A DNA stretch of 64,000 nucleotides from NCBI GenBank assembly GCA_037074705.1, contig CM073593.1, positions 21,293,001 to 21,357,000 of the forward strand, in the 5' to 3' direction. The notes beneath the pieces were generated by a model, which saw only the letters and a list, made by a program, of their open reading frames with translations, was not told the DNA's origin and did not search any database. This document shows, piece after piece, positions 22,745 to 34,700 of the stretch. How positions within the stretch are numbered: position 1 is the stretch's first letter; each line of letters opens with the position of its first letter. Source of the DNA: Zhengitettix transpicula (taxonomy: Eukaryota > Arthropoda > Insecta > Orthoptera > Tetrigidae). The position numbers were made by a program, and so were the translations under genes.

Positions 22745-24325
22745 GTATTTTTGTCAGTTACTTTATTAATTCTTTTCTGACATGTGACCGATGTTCGAAA
22801 TATAAAATTCAAAGTGTGTCAGAAAATTATTATTCTTACAATCTGTAAATATAGTTACGTAATATTTTATTTTTTTATTAGAAACTATTATAAAAACGCA
22901 ATCAATGTCAAGTGATCAAAATATTTAATTCAGTACCTATTTTAAGTGTTTTTTACACGTTTATTCAAATTTTCATCTACATACACGCCATAACTCACAA
23001 ACATGCAATGGGACTGATTACATTGGAGAATTTTGTAGAACATGTCATTAGTATAAAATTATCTTTATTTGTAGGTATTGAATTGAAATAAGTATGAATG
23101 AATTACGGTAGTTGCTTCATTATTGCTCGAAATCCGTGTTTGGGCCTGTAAATTGAAAAGTGTTGAAATGGTCAAGAAAATTGTTAAATATATATCATAA
23201 ACATGTTCTTGTAGGCAGGATCTAATCAGAAAATTTAAATTTAATCTTCAACTGTTGATAGAGAGTATCTGTGTTAAGACCAAAACAGATTTCAGTGAAA
23301 GTAAATTATCGATCCAACTGATACGAAAAATGCGCCTGTAGTAGTATCCGTAGTTCTTGTTCCCCGTTCAGAGACAAGACAAGTCTATTTTCCAGTAAAT
23401 TTTGTTAGATTGATTGAATACGAATAAAAACTTCCTTCTTGGAGTATAATTTGCCGGTCACATTGGCATTCAAGCTGCTCACTCAGGAAGTATTGTTCCC
23501 GCGGTTCTGTATTCAGACGACGGACAATTTAAAGCTTTCAGCGGGGCACAATGAGTGCCGAGGAGCCCACGAGTGCAGGAAGAGTTGCAAAAACTTTATC
23601 TGTCTTCCTGGAAGGCATAAACTTTTACCCCCCCGTCGTGAAGAACAAAATAAAGAGCGGAATTGATGATAAACGTAGAATGCCAACGTTTAGTTTCCGT
23701 CATGCTTCTGGAATAAAGAAAGCAGAATCACGTTATTTTACAACACCGGTCTTTTATTCTCGAAGTTTTTCTGAGATCTTTGACTGAAAAAATAAAGGAA
23801 ACACGTTGAGATTATTGTGTCAATTTATCAAATAGTACCGTGGAGGGTTAGTTTATGTTTCAGTGACGTTAAAACTGATTTCTTGGACACGTATGAAATT
23901 TAACAAACTTGTTTTCAGTCCTTACAGGCGAAATTGCTGTTGTCAATTTAAAAAATACTTAACTAATTTATGACCTAAGAATCTTGGCATCACAATAACT
24001 TTGCGACTTAAAAAATCTCACGTACAGTACATTTTAAATGTCCTGTGGTAGAACCGATGACAATACATTTTAAAAGATAATGAGTATGAAATTTGTACAG
24101 TGTGAAGCCTTTAAAATGCTTTCTACAGTCACACTTGTCAGATGTCTGATTCTATACCGAAAAAGTGCGTTAAGTTTTTTCTTGTAAACAAATTCTCAAC
24201 TTAATGTTGACTTCGGTTTTGCTGTGTCAGTGATGATAATTCTGTGAACATGCTCACGAGCAATTAGATTAATCTCTTGGATAAGAATAGATGTTTTCTT
24301 AAGCAATTGCTGTCCGTATTCCAGA
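22745..24325. other. Mostly AT-rich spacer with an unrecognised frame at 23.5 kb
   Basis: A 78-codon plus frame at 23551-23787 (MSAEEPTSAGRVAKTLSVFL at its start) and an overlapping 75-codon frame have more balanced composition than their flanks, but no domain is recognised and no splice context was proven. Other parts show nothing. Confidence 0.3.
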
Positions 24326-24640
24326 CAATTCTCGAGGCGCTTCAATGCGCTAATCACGACGCCGATCGGCTGGAGGCCGACGTCGCTTCATCCTCACAAG
24401 GCGTCGTAATGAAGAGCGGGGAATCACCGGCCATTGTGCACCCATAATGCAGCGCATTGTCGCCAGCGACAATTGTGCGAATTAGAAAGCCCTTCCTTCG
24501 CAGACAATTACTACGACAAATATACTCGCGAGTTTTACAAACTGGATCAGTCCGTTAAAGGGAAGAGAAGGGGGCGTCTGCTCAACGCTTGGACCCGACA
24601 AATCTAAAAATTGCGACAGCTGAGTTTGATTGAGCACTTC
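24325..24640. promoter_or_regulatory. GC-rich CpG island, candidate regulatory DNA
   Basis: Rich in CpG with several short palindromes (GCCGATCGGC, GGCGTCGTAATG-type, CAATTGTGCG). It contains GCGCTAATC and CCCATAATGCAG homeodomain-like sites. No coding frame is convincing. It sits alone in AT-rich DNA. Confidence 0.3.
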
Positions 24641-25670
24641 AAAGCAAGGAAAGCTAAGACCTGAAGCACGTAACCAATAATCTGACATTTGTAAGATAAA
24701 TTTTACATTAATTACATTTCATTCATAGTACTTAATTCGATTACGTATATAATGCATATTATATAGTCACATGTAAGTACAATAATTTTTTAATACGTCC
24801 TGGTATTGCTGGATAGCATTTAGATGTTTCTTACAGTTTTAATTAAGTGGTGTTTCCCATTCTGCTCCAAAGTGTATCATTACTGAATTCTTAAATTTTT
24901 TACATGGTTACCAGTGTCGGCTCCTGAGTTTTTAAAGTTATGTGCTACATAAGTACAAGCAACCATTTCTGCCAGGATAACTATGTAAAATTATTATATT
25001 ATAATTATATAATAAAATTATTATATTATAACAGTGATAGTGATACCAATACTCTGCCCCGACCTGTAATATACTACATGTGTATTTCCGTCTGCATAGT
25101 TTCCAATTATTTAAAGCGGAATGATTTAGCACCATACAGACCCGCATTGCTATCACGAAAGTATTTTTCCTTCTTACATATTTTAAATATTGTTAATTTT
25201 TGAACAAGCAGACATTATGGCAATATTGAATGTAGGGTCGTTCATTATAAAACCTCTTAATATTCTCTAAAATAACATTTGATTGCTAAATTAAAAAAAT
25301 TACCAAAACTTATTTAAAATAAGATTATTTTATTACAGAATGGTTCAAATTTATTTTGATTTCGTTGCTCATGTCGCCTGATCTGTGTCATGTAGACTAT
25401 GTGCTGTCCGATCCGTAGCACAAAAAGGAGATAGCTTGTTCATATTTACTGGTGATCTAGTGGTTATGAAACGCTATACTTCTCATGCGCATTTTCACTT
25501 ATTAATAAAATCATGTGGTATAAGCTCAGACATGACCATTTGGCTGCATTAGTGGTAGCGAGTACGCCGCAAGGCGTCCAGTTTAAAGTTGTAAATACCG
25601 AAGGAGAAATTTGCACAAAATTATTACGAAGGTTCTTGAAATTACTAAAAACTAATTATTCATAAATTAA
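24641..25670. other. AT-rich spacer
   Basis: Contains a short direct repeat of AAATTATTATATTATAA type at about 24987-25030. No other structure was seen. Confidence 0.45.
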
Positions 25671-25689
25671 TTTATGTTCTGTAGCACAT

Positions 25690-26030
25690 GAACACATAAG
25701 AACCAGCCGCCACTTTAATTTGCAGTCGATATGCAAGCATAGCAAATTCCAATGATCTTACAATGTTATTCTTTACTGTTATGAAATAAAATAACTTAGT
25801 TTTATGCACGTTAATTTTTAATTTATCGGCAGGGGTAACCAAATATTTAGGTTTGTAGTTGAATTCTCGATCATTTAAATCTGTGTCCGCAATAATCAAA
25901 TTCTAGTCATTTGCGTATAGTACATATTTTGTACGGCCAGTGTATCCGGGAAGATCATTAATATATCAAAGAAAAAGTAATGGACCTGAAATTGAGTCCT
26001 GAGTTACACCACCCTATGTTTACGAATAAA
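25690..26030 (-). pseudogene. LINE reverse transcriptase fragment (CR1/L2-like)
   Basis: On the minus strand one frame, broken by two stops, gives GGVTQDSISGPLLFL, then YINDLPGYTGRTKYVLYAND, then NLIIADTDLNDRE and KLKINVHKTKLFYF. These are consecutive reverse transcriptase blocks of non-LTR retrotransposons: the GVPQGSxLGPLLFLIYINDLP motif, the catalytic box (YADD, here YAND so the second Asp is replaced) and the NKLxxNxxKTxxxxF block. It is inactive. Flanking minus-strand sequence up to about 26.3 kb may continue the element but could not be read. Confidence 0.85.
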
Positions 26031-26480
26031 GTTATTGAATGATACGATACATGAGATAAAATACTTCCTCTGTCACATACTCAGCGCAAAATGGATCCTT
26101 AAAATATTAAACTAAATTATAAACATTTGTGTGCACACACGCTCTAGACCATTATTGTAAAAAAAAGCATAGAGGAACTGTTAGGTATACTCAAAAAGAT
26201 TTTTATTTTTCCGGCTGCCGGTATTGTAATATAGGAAATTGTATTCAATAAATTCTACAATTTCTAGTGAAGTAGTCAATGAACTGTTGGAGCAAGATTA
26301 ACACTAGAATTAATAGTTAATGTTAGGCAGTAATTAACAATGGGACAATGATATGAAAATCTTATCAACATTACATTTGCAAATATTTACGCTCCTAATC
26401 GTATCATTTTGCCAGGAAATACGTTATTATCACCGACTTTTTCTTTTTCCCTAATTAGAAGTTGGAGGAAAAAAAGTGTG
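26031..26480. other. AT-rich spacer, perhaps eroded LINE upstream sequence
   Basis: No recognisable blocks remain. By position it could be the 5' part of the minus-strand LINE next to it. Confidence 0.3.
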
Positions 26481-26920
26481 AGGATTGGTGGGGAAAAGAT
26501 GGATGGAAGGGGCGAACGTAGACCACGCTCCGATGATATCCTCCCCCTTTAATGATAGCCATTCGACAAGAATAAATATATTTCTTCGCGAAGGACACTT
26601 TAAATGTTATTACTGTATAAATCATTCGAGGGCGATTACCACTCCTCCGCCTTCTATGCAGGCGTTTTGCGAAATTGCTGGCATAATTATGCAGTCAACA
26701 TGGGCATCAATATTGCAGTGGCAGTTAATTGCCTCGAGCCTGGGAATTATACACAATTAGCAAGCCTGATGCGGAGCTGCAAAGGTTTTTATCAGGACAA
26801 CTTGCCGGTCATTGTTCCGAGGGGAAAGCAGGCAGCATCCCGAGGAAGACGGGCGCTTCCTCTGATGTAAACGTTCACCCACGCGCTGTCTCCAAGACCC
26901 ACACAGTCAACCCATAAATG
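26480..26920. promoter_or_regulatory. Candidate conserved noncoding element with homeodomain/POU-like palindrome
   Basis: Composition is balanced, and three overlapping frames of 62-91 codons are open, none with a domain. GCATAATTATGC at 26681-26692 is a perfect 12-bp palindrome combining homeodomain and POU-like half-sites. CAATATTG (26708-26715), GTTAATTG and ACACAATTAG follow within 60 bp. No transposon termini flank it. This reads more like a developmental enhancer than coding or mobile DNA, but function is inference. Confidence 0.35.
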
Positions 26921-27540
26921 GAAAACTGATGAAAGCCATTTCATTAATTCCTTCTCATCAGACGACTAGTCTCAACGAATACCCATAAAGAATTTTTTTG
27001 TTTATGCCCTTACGTATTTTGAATAAATTTATCTCTGGCTGATCACTCAAGCTGGGTCCTTGAGGTCGCCATTGCAGGTTCCACAAACTAATTAATTTCA
27101 AGACGACACGTGAAACTACTTTTTATCCAAATCTCATCTAGTACAAAGTGCATAAGCGATTATGTGATATCAGAATCAACTAATATTTATTTCGTCGGAA
27201 ATTACAAGAAACCTGTAATAAAACATTCAGAGTCAATTGAGCTTTTATGGCTTTTTTCCGTTTCATTCTTACATACTTAAGTTTAGAATGCCTGCTGTTA
27301 TTTCAAAAGACTCCTCAGGCTAATAACATCCGTTAACACTTTTAGTACCACTTCAGGATTTTTATTTTGCTCATGAGTACTAATTACGTCGACTTCTTGC
27401 AATTAACTATTTCGGTATAATGTGATCTTAGACTTTGTACTAATTTAATTAAAGGCAGAAAACAATTTTAAAATTTGTTATTTTATTTAATAGCAATCGT
27501 AATGACATTCTTTGGGCTATTTTTGTTGTCTTAGAATTCA
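26921..27540. other. AT-rich spacer
   Basis: Nothing recognised on either strand. Confidence 0.45.
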
Positions 27541-27544
27541 TTTA

Positions 27545-28345
27545 TATAATTGACTTCATTACTGTCCTGATTGCGTCCTCTCCAATGATTGGTCCCCGGT
27601 TACCACGTTTTCAGGTCCATTGGCCAGCATTTCTTCAGTCTTCTGTTGATTTTGTGTTCCAGCAATGGGTGCATAAGTGGGTTCGTGTGTATTTGTAGTC
27701 TTTCATGGTGTTTCGCTGCTCTCTCTTGAATTATATCTTTGATGTAAGGTATTCGTAGATCACGATGTAGAGTTAGGTTACTAAGATATCAAGGAGCATC
27801 AACCATTAGAAATCACGACTGAGATTTTTGTATCATGACCGTATTGCAGTTGCTCGCACATCCACATAATTTAATGCCGAATGTCCAAATATGTTTCATG
27901 ATGGCTTTATATATAATTATTTTATTTTCCAGAAATAGGTCAATATTTGACCTTCTACCAATCAGGCCAGTATAGCTCACGAAGGAGTAAGTCCACTTAT
28001 TTCTATTTATTTTATATATGTACCTTCCAACTTAGTTTCGAGTCGAGTTGCATTCCAAGATATTTCACGTGTGCCGATACTAGAAGTTGTTGGTTGTTCA
28101 TGGTTACTGGAGGGCATTGTTGCTTCCGAAGAGTAAATGTTACTTGTACTGATTAGGTGATTTATTTACAATTGACTACAAGAATATGCGTATCTGGTAC
28201 ATGGTGGAAACAATCAGAAATCGTATATCTCAGGTCAAAGATTGAGCAAACTTGGCAGTTACTGTCGGTTCACTGTTGCCAACGATTATTAGAAAATCAT
28301 CTGTCTGCACACTTCTGAGGTTGTCCAAGATGTTCCCAATTTTAA
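27545..28345 (-). pseudogene. Jockey-clade LINE reverse transcriptase, C-terminal half
   Basis: Reading the minus strand through frameshifts gives a VQTDDFLIIVGNSEP segment (catalytic AADDTA-like box decayed to TDDF), VTFTLRKQQCPPVTMNNQ, HVKYLGMQLDSKLSWKVHI, ENKIIIYKAIMKHIWTFGIK, CGCASN...MIQKSQS and LHRDLRIPYI. This is the jockey order: thumb, YLG(M/V)xLDxxLTW, the YxxxxKPxWTYGxxLWGxAS block, then the AP(W/R)YxxNxxLHxDLxIPx(I/V) tail. In active elements this protein copies RNA at a nicked target. This one is fragmented, with no 5' endonuclease. Confidence 0.88.
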
Positions 28346-28369
28346 CTACCAATTGATCGATCTTCCCGG

Positions 28370-28560
28370 AGCACGAAACTTCCATTCGTCCGGGAAATTA
28401 CGCGGATGATGAAGATTCTTGTGATTCGGGCGTAATTCGCCCCACTTCCACGTTCTCAGGAACCACAAATTCGCCATCTGGTAACCGCAGGCCATCAGTG
28501 CTGAATTTTCATGACTAGTTTAAGATCCAGTACAGATCCACTGCGAGTTAACTAACGTGA
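28370..28560. promoter_or_regulatory. Short GC-richer segment, possibly regulatory
   Basis: A brief island with CpGs (TTCGTCCGGGAAATTACGCG type). It could equally be the upstream coding part of the minus-strand LINE, whose frame could not be followed here. Confidence 0.15.
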
Positions 28561-28619
28561 CAGAGTGGCGATATCGAAGATGTGAAAAAAATGGGCCAAG
28601 TAATTAACCCTTGCAAAAG

Positions 28620-28895
28620 TCATAATAATAAGAAAAATTGTGAAATACAGTCAAAAGAAGTAATTATGAAAATACCACACAACGTTTCTGAGAACCTTGT
28701 ACCTTTCTTCAGGCTCTAAGAAAATTGAAAACACAAGAGTCTAGAACGACACAACTGCACAATACAACTTTTGAGTTTTTAGTTTTCTTAGCACCTGAAG
28801 AAAAGTACAAGGTTTTCAGAAACGTGTGGTATTTATATCATCACTTCATTTGTCTGTATTTGGCTAATTTTCTTATTATTAATTTTCAAAACACG
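28620..28895. repeat. Penelope-like element 3' end foldback with hammerhead-like core
   Basis: Left arm about 28621-28722 and right arm about 28787-28890 are inverted copies of the PLE 3' end (CACCTGAAG...GTGTGGTATTTATATCATCAC..TCTGTATTTGGCTAA). In the right arm CCTGAAGA (28794 on) and AGAAACG (ending 28824) flank GAAAA (28800-28804) and TTTTC (28813-28817), which could pair. This is the best preserved hammerhead-like arrangement in the window. The open frame across it is a shadow. Confidence 0.7.
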
Positions 28896-29438
28896 TGCTT
28901 ATTTAATGATATAAAATATATTATTAAACTCTAGTATTACCAAATTTCTATCTTTCGCACCACAGTATATTTACTTAATAATATTCCATTTGTTTATAAC
29001 CTCGTTACGTTGTTGGTAAATCTACAATCAAATCATCTTTCGAAGTGGTCCACCCACTGCTATTCCAACAATTCAGTTCGTTCCTTTACTCTTGTCAATT
29101 TGTCCAGCTCCTTATTTACACATTCCTTTCCCTGTTATTCATAACATAAGGCACACTGCTGTTTCATCTCGTATATGTTTGGCTTCGTTGTCACATCAAA
29201 CATTTCCATTTACAAATATGATGTATATTCAAATACTTGTTGACTACGCGCTTTCGTAATAACTGAGCCTTGTTATATGTCAGTCGACCGGAATTAATAC
29301 CAAACTTACATTTCAGTATTTCCAGCCGTTTAGTAAGTTTTGAAAGGGAAGTCTCTCTCTCTCTCTCTCTCTCTCATATTTGTCCCGCAACCAAGAGCAA
29401 CTCAATATAATTTACTTCATATGTTACGTACGGAACAA
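28896..29438. other. AT-rich spacer with (TC)n run
   Basis: (TC)n of about 25 bases is at 29351-29376; otherwise nothing recognised. Confidence 0.5.
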
Positions 29439-29442
29439 TTAA

Positions 29443-29913
29443 CCCTTTAGTGCATAGTGTAGCAAATATGCAACATAACTTTTACTATCACCCCTGCGGC
29501 ATCTGTTGGTTTCTAAGAGAGTTAATTTGTGATGCAGATATGAAATAACATGCAATTAGCGGATTGAGACATTTTTGGCTTCCGTGGCCTGGTCTGTGAG
29601 TCAACCCCTCAAGTCAGATTTTTCTATCCGCAAGTGAACTTCATAATATTTATCTTCTGTGTTTCTTTTATATATTTTTCAAGAAAGAAAATTTAAGCGT
29701 CACTCTCAGGGTATAATTATTGCACTAAAATTATAATTATCCAATTAATCTGAATTATTGATAGATTAGTCCTAATTATATTTATGTTGAATATGTACAA
29801 CTTTATGATCCAAATTGAGTTTGGACAAGTTTGACATTTTTTCCGTATTGTATTCACAAAAGTAAGTTTAAAATGTTTAGTTTAAAAAATACAGAAAATC
29901 GTCCACTGAAGGG
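29443..29913 (+). mobile_element. piggyBac-like MITE with TTAA target-site duplication
   Basis: A 471-bp non-coding element flanked by TTAA at 29439-29442 and 29914-29917. The 5' end CCCTTTAGTGCATAG and the inverted 3' end CCCTTCAGTGGACG match at 10 of the first 12 bases. TTAA plus CCC(T)-starting inverted repeats is diagnostic of the piggyBac superfamily. Its 5' half matches a minus-strand copy at 46.1-46.4 kb. It would need a transposase supplied in trans. Confidence 0.88.
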
Positions 29914-29917
29914 TTAA

Positions 29918-30465
29918 AATACATTTACGTAAATTTGGGTGTTTGCAATAACGGAGACTAAAACTATGGTTTCTTCAGTCTTCTATTTACTTGCCGATAT
30001 TTGGCAGGCAGCAAAAAATCAATTATTGAAAGAAAAAACAGGTTTTAATCTTGTCGGGGATTAATGCCCTGTAAATGCCTTTATGTATTGCTTACAATCA
30101 ATAAGTCTGCGATCCCATTTACTTCAGATTTTCTGTCTTTAAGTATCATGTAATTCCGATGAAGCTGTGGTATTGGTATCATTTAATAGCGACAACATAG
30201 CAAGTGTTTGCATAATAACGAACGTAATCCTGTCTGCATCTCCTCCTCTTCTCATTAGCTACAAAGGATGAAAAGAATTCCGAGTTGGCATCTCAATCAT
30301 CGTTCTGTGGATATTAAATAATGTAAGGGATTTTAAAATCTTACATTATACATCTTTCTTCAAAAAAAGCCTTTTGATACATTAATCCGTCTAAGGAAAA
30401 TATGAAGAGTGTAATGAAATTCTTTTGGTCAGGCACACATCGCATCAAAAGGCTAATTTCAGTGG
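29918..30465. other. AT-rich spacer
   Basis: Nothing recognised. Confidence 0.45.
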
Positions 30466-31400
30466 TCCAGGAACAAGATGGCGGAACACAAAATAGTTGC
30501 CTTTGAGACACAGCGGCCAGGGGATATTAAGAGATTAGCCGCCCGCCCACAGCCTCATTGATCACCCATCCGCACATCCTTCACTCTCCCCCGCAACCCT
30601 GCTCGTCTCGCAGGACTTTTTAAAAAAACCAGCATAATGCAGATTAGAAGCATACCCCTTCCAATAAGACGTCGTTTCTGTACATAAAAAGTTCTTTTCG
30701 CTTTTTTCCTCCCCAGAAGGGCGGGGGGCAAAAAATGGAGATGTAATTAGTCACACTCTTGTAGGAGCAGCATAAAGGGTGGGGACGTCCTTTGTACGCG
30801 GGGGTTTAGCAGAATTATGACGACCATCGGCCATCTTTTCTGGGCAGCACGAGACCAGCTACCGAGCTGCAGCGAAGCGGGGGAGGGGCGAAGTGTAAAA
30901 AGAGGCAGAATAAAGGACACATAAAAGAGATAAACATTAAGTTTTTTCTCTCCCCCTACCGACGGCGGATCAGACACAGAGGAGGCTGACGCAGAAAGAG
31001 ATACATCTTTCATGTAATTACGAGCACAAAATGGCGGGAGAGGGTAGAGAAGCTATTCATCAGAATTATTGTAGCGTGCGTTGTATATACTCCTGGCAGC
31101 GGTTAGCAGCGACCAAAGATGGGCTGATTACACAGAAGCCAGCGGCAGCCACGGAGCCCATTAAGAGATGAAAGTGAGGGAAATTTTGGCGGTAGCTTCT
31201 TTTGCTAATAGCCAAGATCATAATGGCAAAGAGGGCGCGCGGGCTTCTGGACGAGGGGCACTGCTTGTGTTTGCTTATCGGTGCCTTATGCTCCTTAGGC
31301 GCTGCGCTGTCTTTCTGCAAGGATGCCTCATTCAGACGACCTTAAATACCCAAACAAAATTGCCGCTGAACGGATTTCAGAGATCATAATCCCTCAGAGA
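30465..31400. promoter_or_regulatory. Large GC-rich island, candidate regulatory block
   Basis: This is the longest island in the window, about 0.9 kb, with CpGs, G/C homopolymers (GGGCGGGGGG near 30720) and several TAAT/ATTA sites such as CCATTAAGAG and GCTAATAGCC in 31,150-31,220. Overlapping frames of 73-88 codons on opposite strands have no domain. No transposon ends were seen. It may be a cluster of conserved noncoding elements or, less likely, an unspliced first exon/promoter region. Confidence 0.35.
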
Positions 31401-31774
31401 CTTGCTAACCTGATTCGCCTTTAATTTATCTCCTTTTAGAATCAGTTCGGTTGTAAATCCTTACAACTTTTTTCCTTATTTCTCGTATACGATAGGAAGT
31501 CAATAACTCCATTCCAATTACTTAGTGGAGTTTATCTTTTAATACAATTAGAGTGCTGCTCAACCTTTATGAAGGATCCGAAGCACTGTCCTTATCTATC
31601 AAGTTAGATTTAGGCACATTTGTCTACGGTGTCTAGTATTGATAATCCAACGATTGAATCTATATTATTTGTTAATACATTACTTATAAATCATTGCTGC
31701 AAACATCCAGTCTTTTTCCTTAACACTTCTTTTACTCCTTGGCCCTATTTATATGATAATAAAATGTCAAAGCT
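31401..31774. other. Spacer before the inverted-repeat element
   Basis: Nothing recognised. Confidence 0.4.
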
Positions 31775-34700
31775 TGATTAGCTGTAATGGGCGGCATATA
31801 GCTCTGACCGTACCGTGCGATATACGTGATAGTCTGTGAAGACGATGAGTTGTGTACCCCACTGTTTGACACGTAATAAGGATTGAGTTATAAACTTAAT
31901 AAACAAAGGGGAACTCTAAAAAGCCAGGTAAATGTAAACATTATTCATTTCAGTTGATTTAATAAACATTCTGCGTTTTAAATATCGCCAAAATTGGCGA
32001 AAATTCGAAACCTAACTTTTTAGCCCCGACCTTAAATATAAAATTTAAATATAGATATGTAGGATACCAATTTAAGATAGCCTAAATTTTATTTACCACC
32101 ACTCAGTCGTTTTTCCTGTGAATCGAACAAAAGTTCTTATCCAATCAGTTAGAATCAGAAGGATTATTATGGCCAATGAATTAGGTCGAAAGCTCCTGTG
32201 TTTGTGGCTGACAAATTAATATACTTCAATTTGTCGATAATTTGATTACTGTACAAGGGTTTTCCTTTCCTTAAATTCAAACAAAAAAAGAATAGTCTCT
32301 ACGTTTCCTCACACTTATACAACGTCTATTAAGTTTAAATTATTTCTTGGTAAATATCTCTGTGCTACATATAAATAATTAAAACCTTTTCTGTTAAAAA
32401 CAATAAAAATATTTCCCGCTAAACGTTAAATCAGTTAAATATTTGCTTTATTTTGTAGAAGACATTGAACGATTTGTAGAATCAACACCAGTTTTTCAAT
32501 GGTATTTCATTCTTATTTGTAACGGTCATCATTTTGTCTCAAGATGGCTGATGATATTTTGGTATCGCTGAAAACCTTCTCACGGTTCTATAAAATAATT
32601 TTATAAAGTTAAATCTAAATAGGGCACGGTGGGTGAAGCGGACACAAACAAGATTTGGTAACCCCCGTCATTTTTAAATGGCGGCTGCTGATTAAATTTC
32701 GCAAGGAACTCTGTCCGACGTTTTAGTTGTGAAAAGCGAACTAATTTAGCATAATAGACAGCAGGAATTCAGGCGTGTGCCGTTTTGGATCCTTAGGTCA
32801 AGGAGCGTTATAATAAATTAAAATCACTCAATTCTAAGCCATTTAAAAAAAGCACTATTTTATTATATTTACCACTTGTGAATATGAAGTCGTAAAACTA
32901 ATTCAGGAAACACAATCTTTATTGACTACCGGTAGTTTTATTAATATCGTGATTTACTTCGGAACTGTGTCCGGTCCAGACGTTGAGTCGGGGTGTTGGA
33001 AATAAAAACCAATATTCAGTGGTTGTTTGATTATTTACTTGTCTCTAAAATATTTTTCTCTCGGCTCAATTCGTAGATTATGTGACACACCATTTGCAAC
33101 ATTAATTTGTAGAACAACAAATACGAATGCAATACCATTGAAAAATTGGTGTTGATTCTACGACTCGTTAAATAGTTTCTATAAAATTTTAGCAAATATT
33201 TAACGTTTAGCAGAAAATATTTTTTTGTTGTAACCAGAAATGGTTTCAAGTATTTATGTGTACCACAGAGATATTTTCCCAGAATTAATTAAACTTAATA
33301 AACGTTCAATAAGATTGAGGAAACGTAGAGACTGTTCTTTTTTGCTTTGAATTTAAGGAACGAAACACCCTTGTTCAGTCATAATATTATGGAAAATTTA
33401 TTAATTTGTCAGCCACATACAGACACACAGGAGCTTTCGGTCTAATTCTTCCGCCATAATCATCTGTCACGTAGTCGCCGTCAACCTGTCCACGCTCACA
33501 TACAGCGATACCATCTCACTACTTCTGGCTTCAGATTAACTTATATTTATTTTAGTATGAAAACATTACACCGGAAAAAGGGAAACTTAGAATCAGAACA
33601 TGAGAGTTTAATTCAATGGCCGTGAATTTTTCTACTTTTTGACGATAGACAGTTTTCTTACAGCTCCTACCGTTGGTTTACCTTCATTCTCCTTCAACTT
33701 GGTACAATATTTCTCTCACTTCCTTCAAAACAGGTTATTTTTACATTTATAATTTAATCTTTTCTTGCCTGCTTTCTCTTTAAACAAAATTTATTTAACT
33801 TCTTTCCCTATTTTATTGTTTATTACTTATGATCTATTTCTCTATATCTGTATCTACGTTTCACTTCTTAACGATACACAGAATGTAATACGAGAAAATA
33901 TCTCTACAAGTTATACTACACCATTTTCGACAAATTTGAAAATCGCATTGCACATACGTGATCGGAAAAAGTTGTTAACCAATACTAGCTAGCGTAATTA
34001 TTAACATGAAAAAAATAGTGCCTCGGAGGCACCATGTGTGAGGTCTCGTTTTTTTGGCAATATTACACTATAGAACATGGACATTATTTTTAAACGTCCA
34101 AGGAAACGCCATGTGAAAGAATACAATGTGAAACAACCTGGGAAATGTAGACGTGCAAAATATTAACACAGCCAAACATTTGTTTAAAACAATAGTCGGG
34201 TTACGACTAACGCCTTTGTGATTCAACAAAAAACCGAAAACGCCTTCTTAATTGTACAAGACCGCACCCTTAATTACGAACTTGGGAAGGGAATATTACA
34301 TCATGTTCATTTATTCAGTCTGCAAAGAGAAAAAAAAACTCCACTCAAGTGAACGTACCTGTATAGTGATAGATGACTGCAACTCTTTTACGTTTCCGGC
34401 GTTAAGTAGCTTTTGATATATGGTCCCAGAAGTTTTTATTTAAACACGAACAGGTTTAGTGGTCATTTCATAAATTAGATCAACAGAGGCCGTTAAAAAT
34501 TGGACAAATATTCAAGGAAAGTAATATAGGAATTTAGATAAGGAAAAAAAGAAAAAAAATGCATCCATATAAGTAACAATAGTTTTGTCTATATCTAACT
34601 GATAATTGAATGATTTAAGTTTATCTTCACGTTTTAACGCATTGCTGGATCAGAATCTGCACTATATCTAAATTCCCGTCTGTCGCGGTGATTTTGTTCT

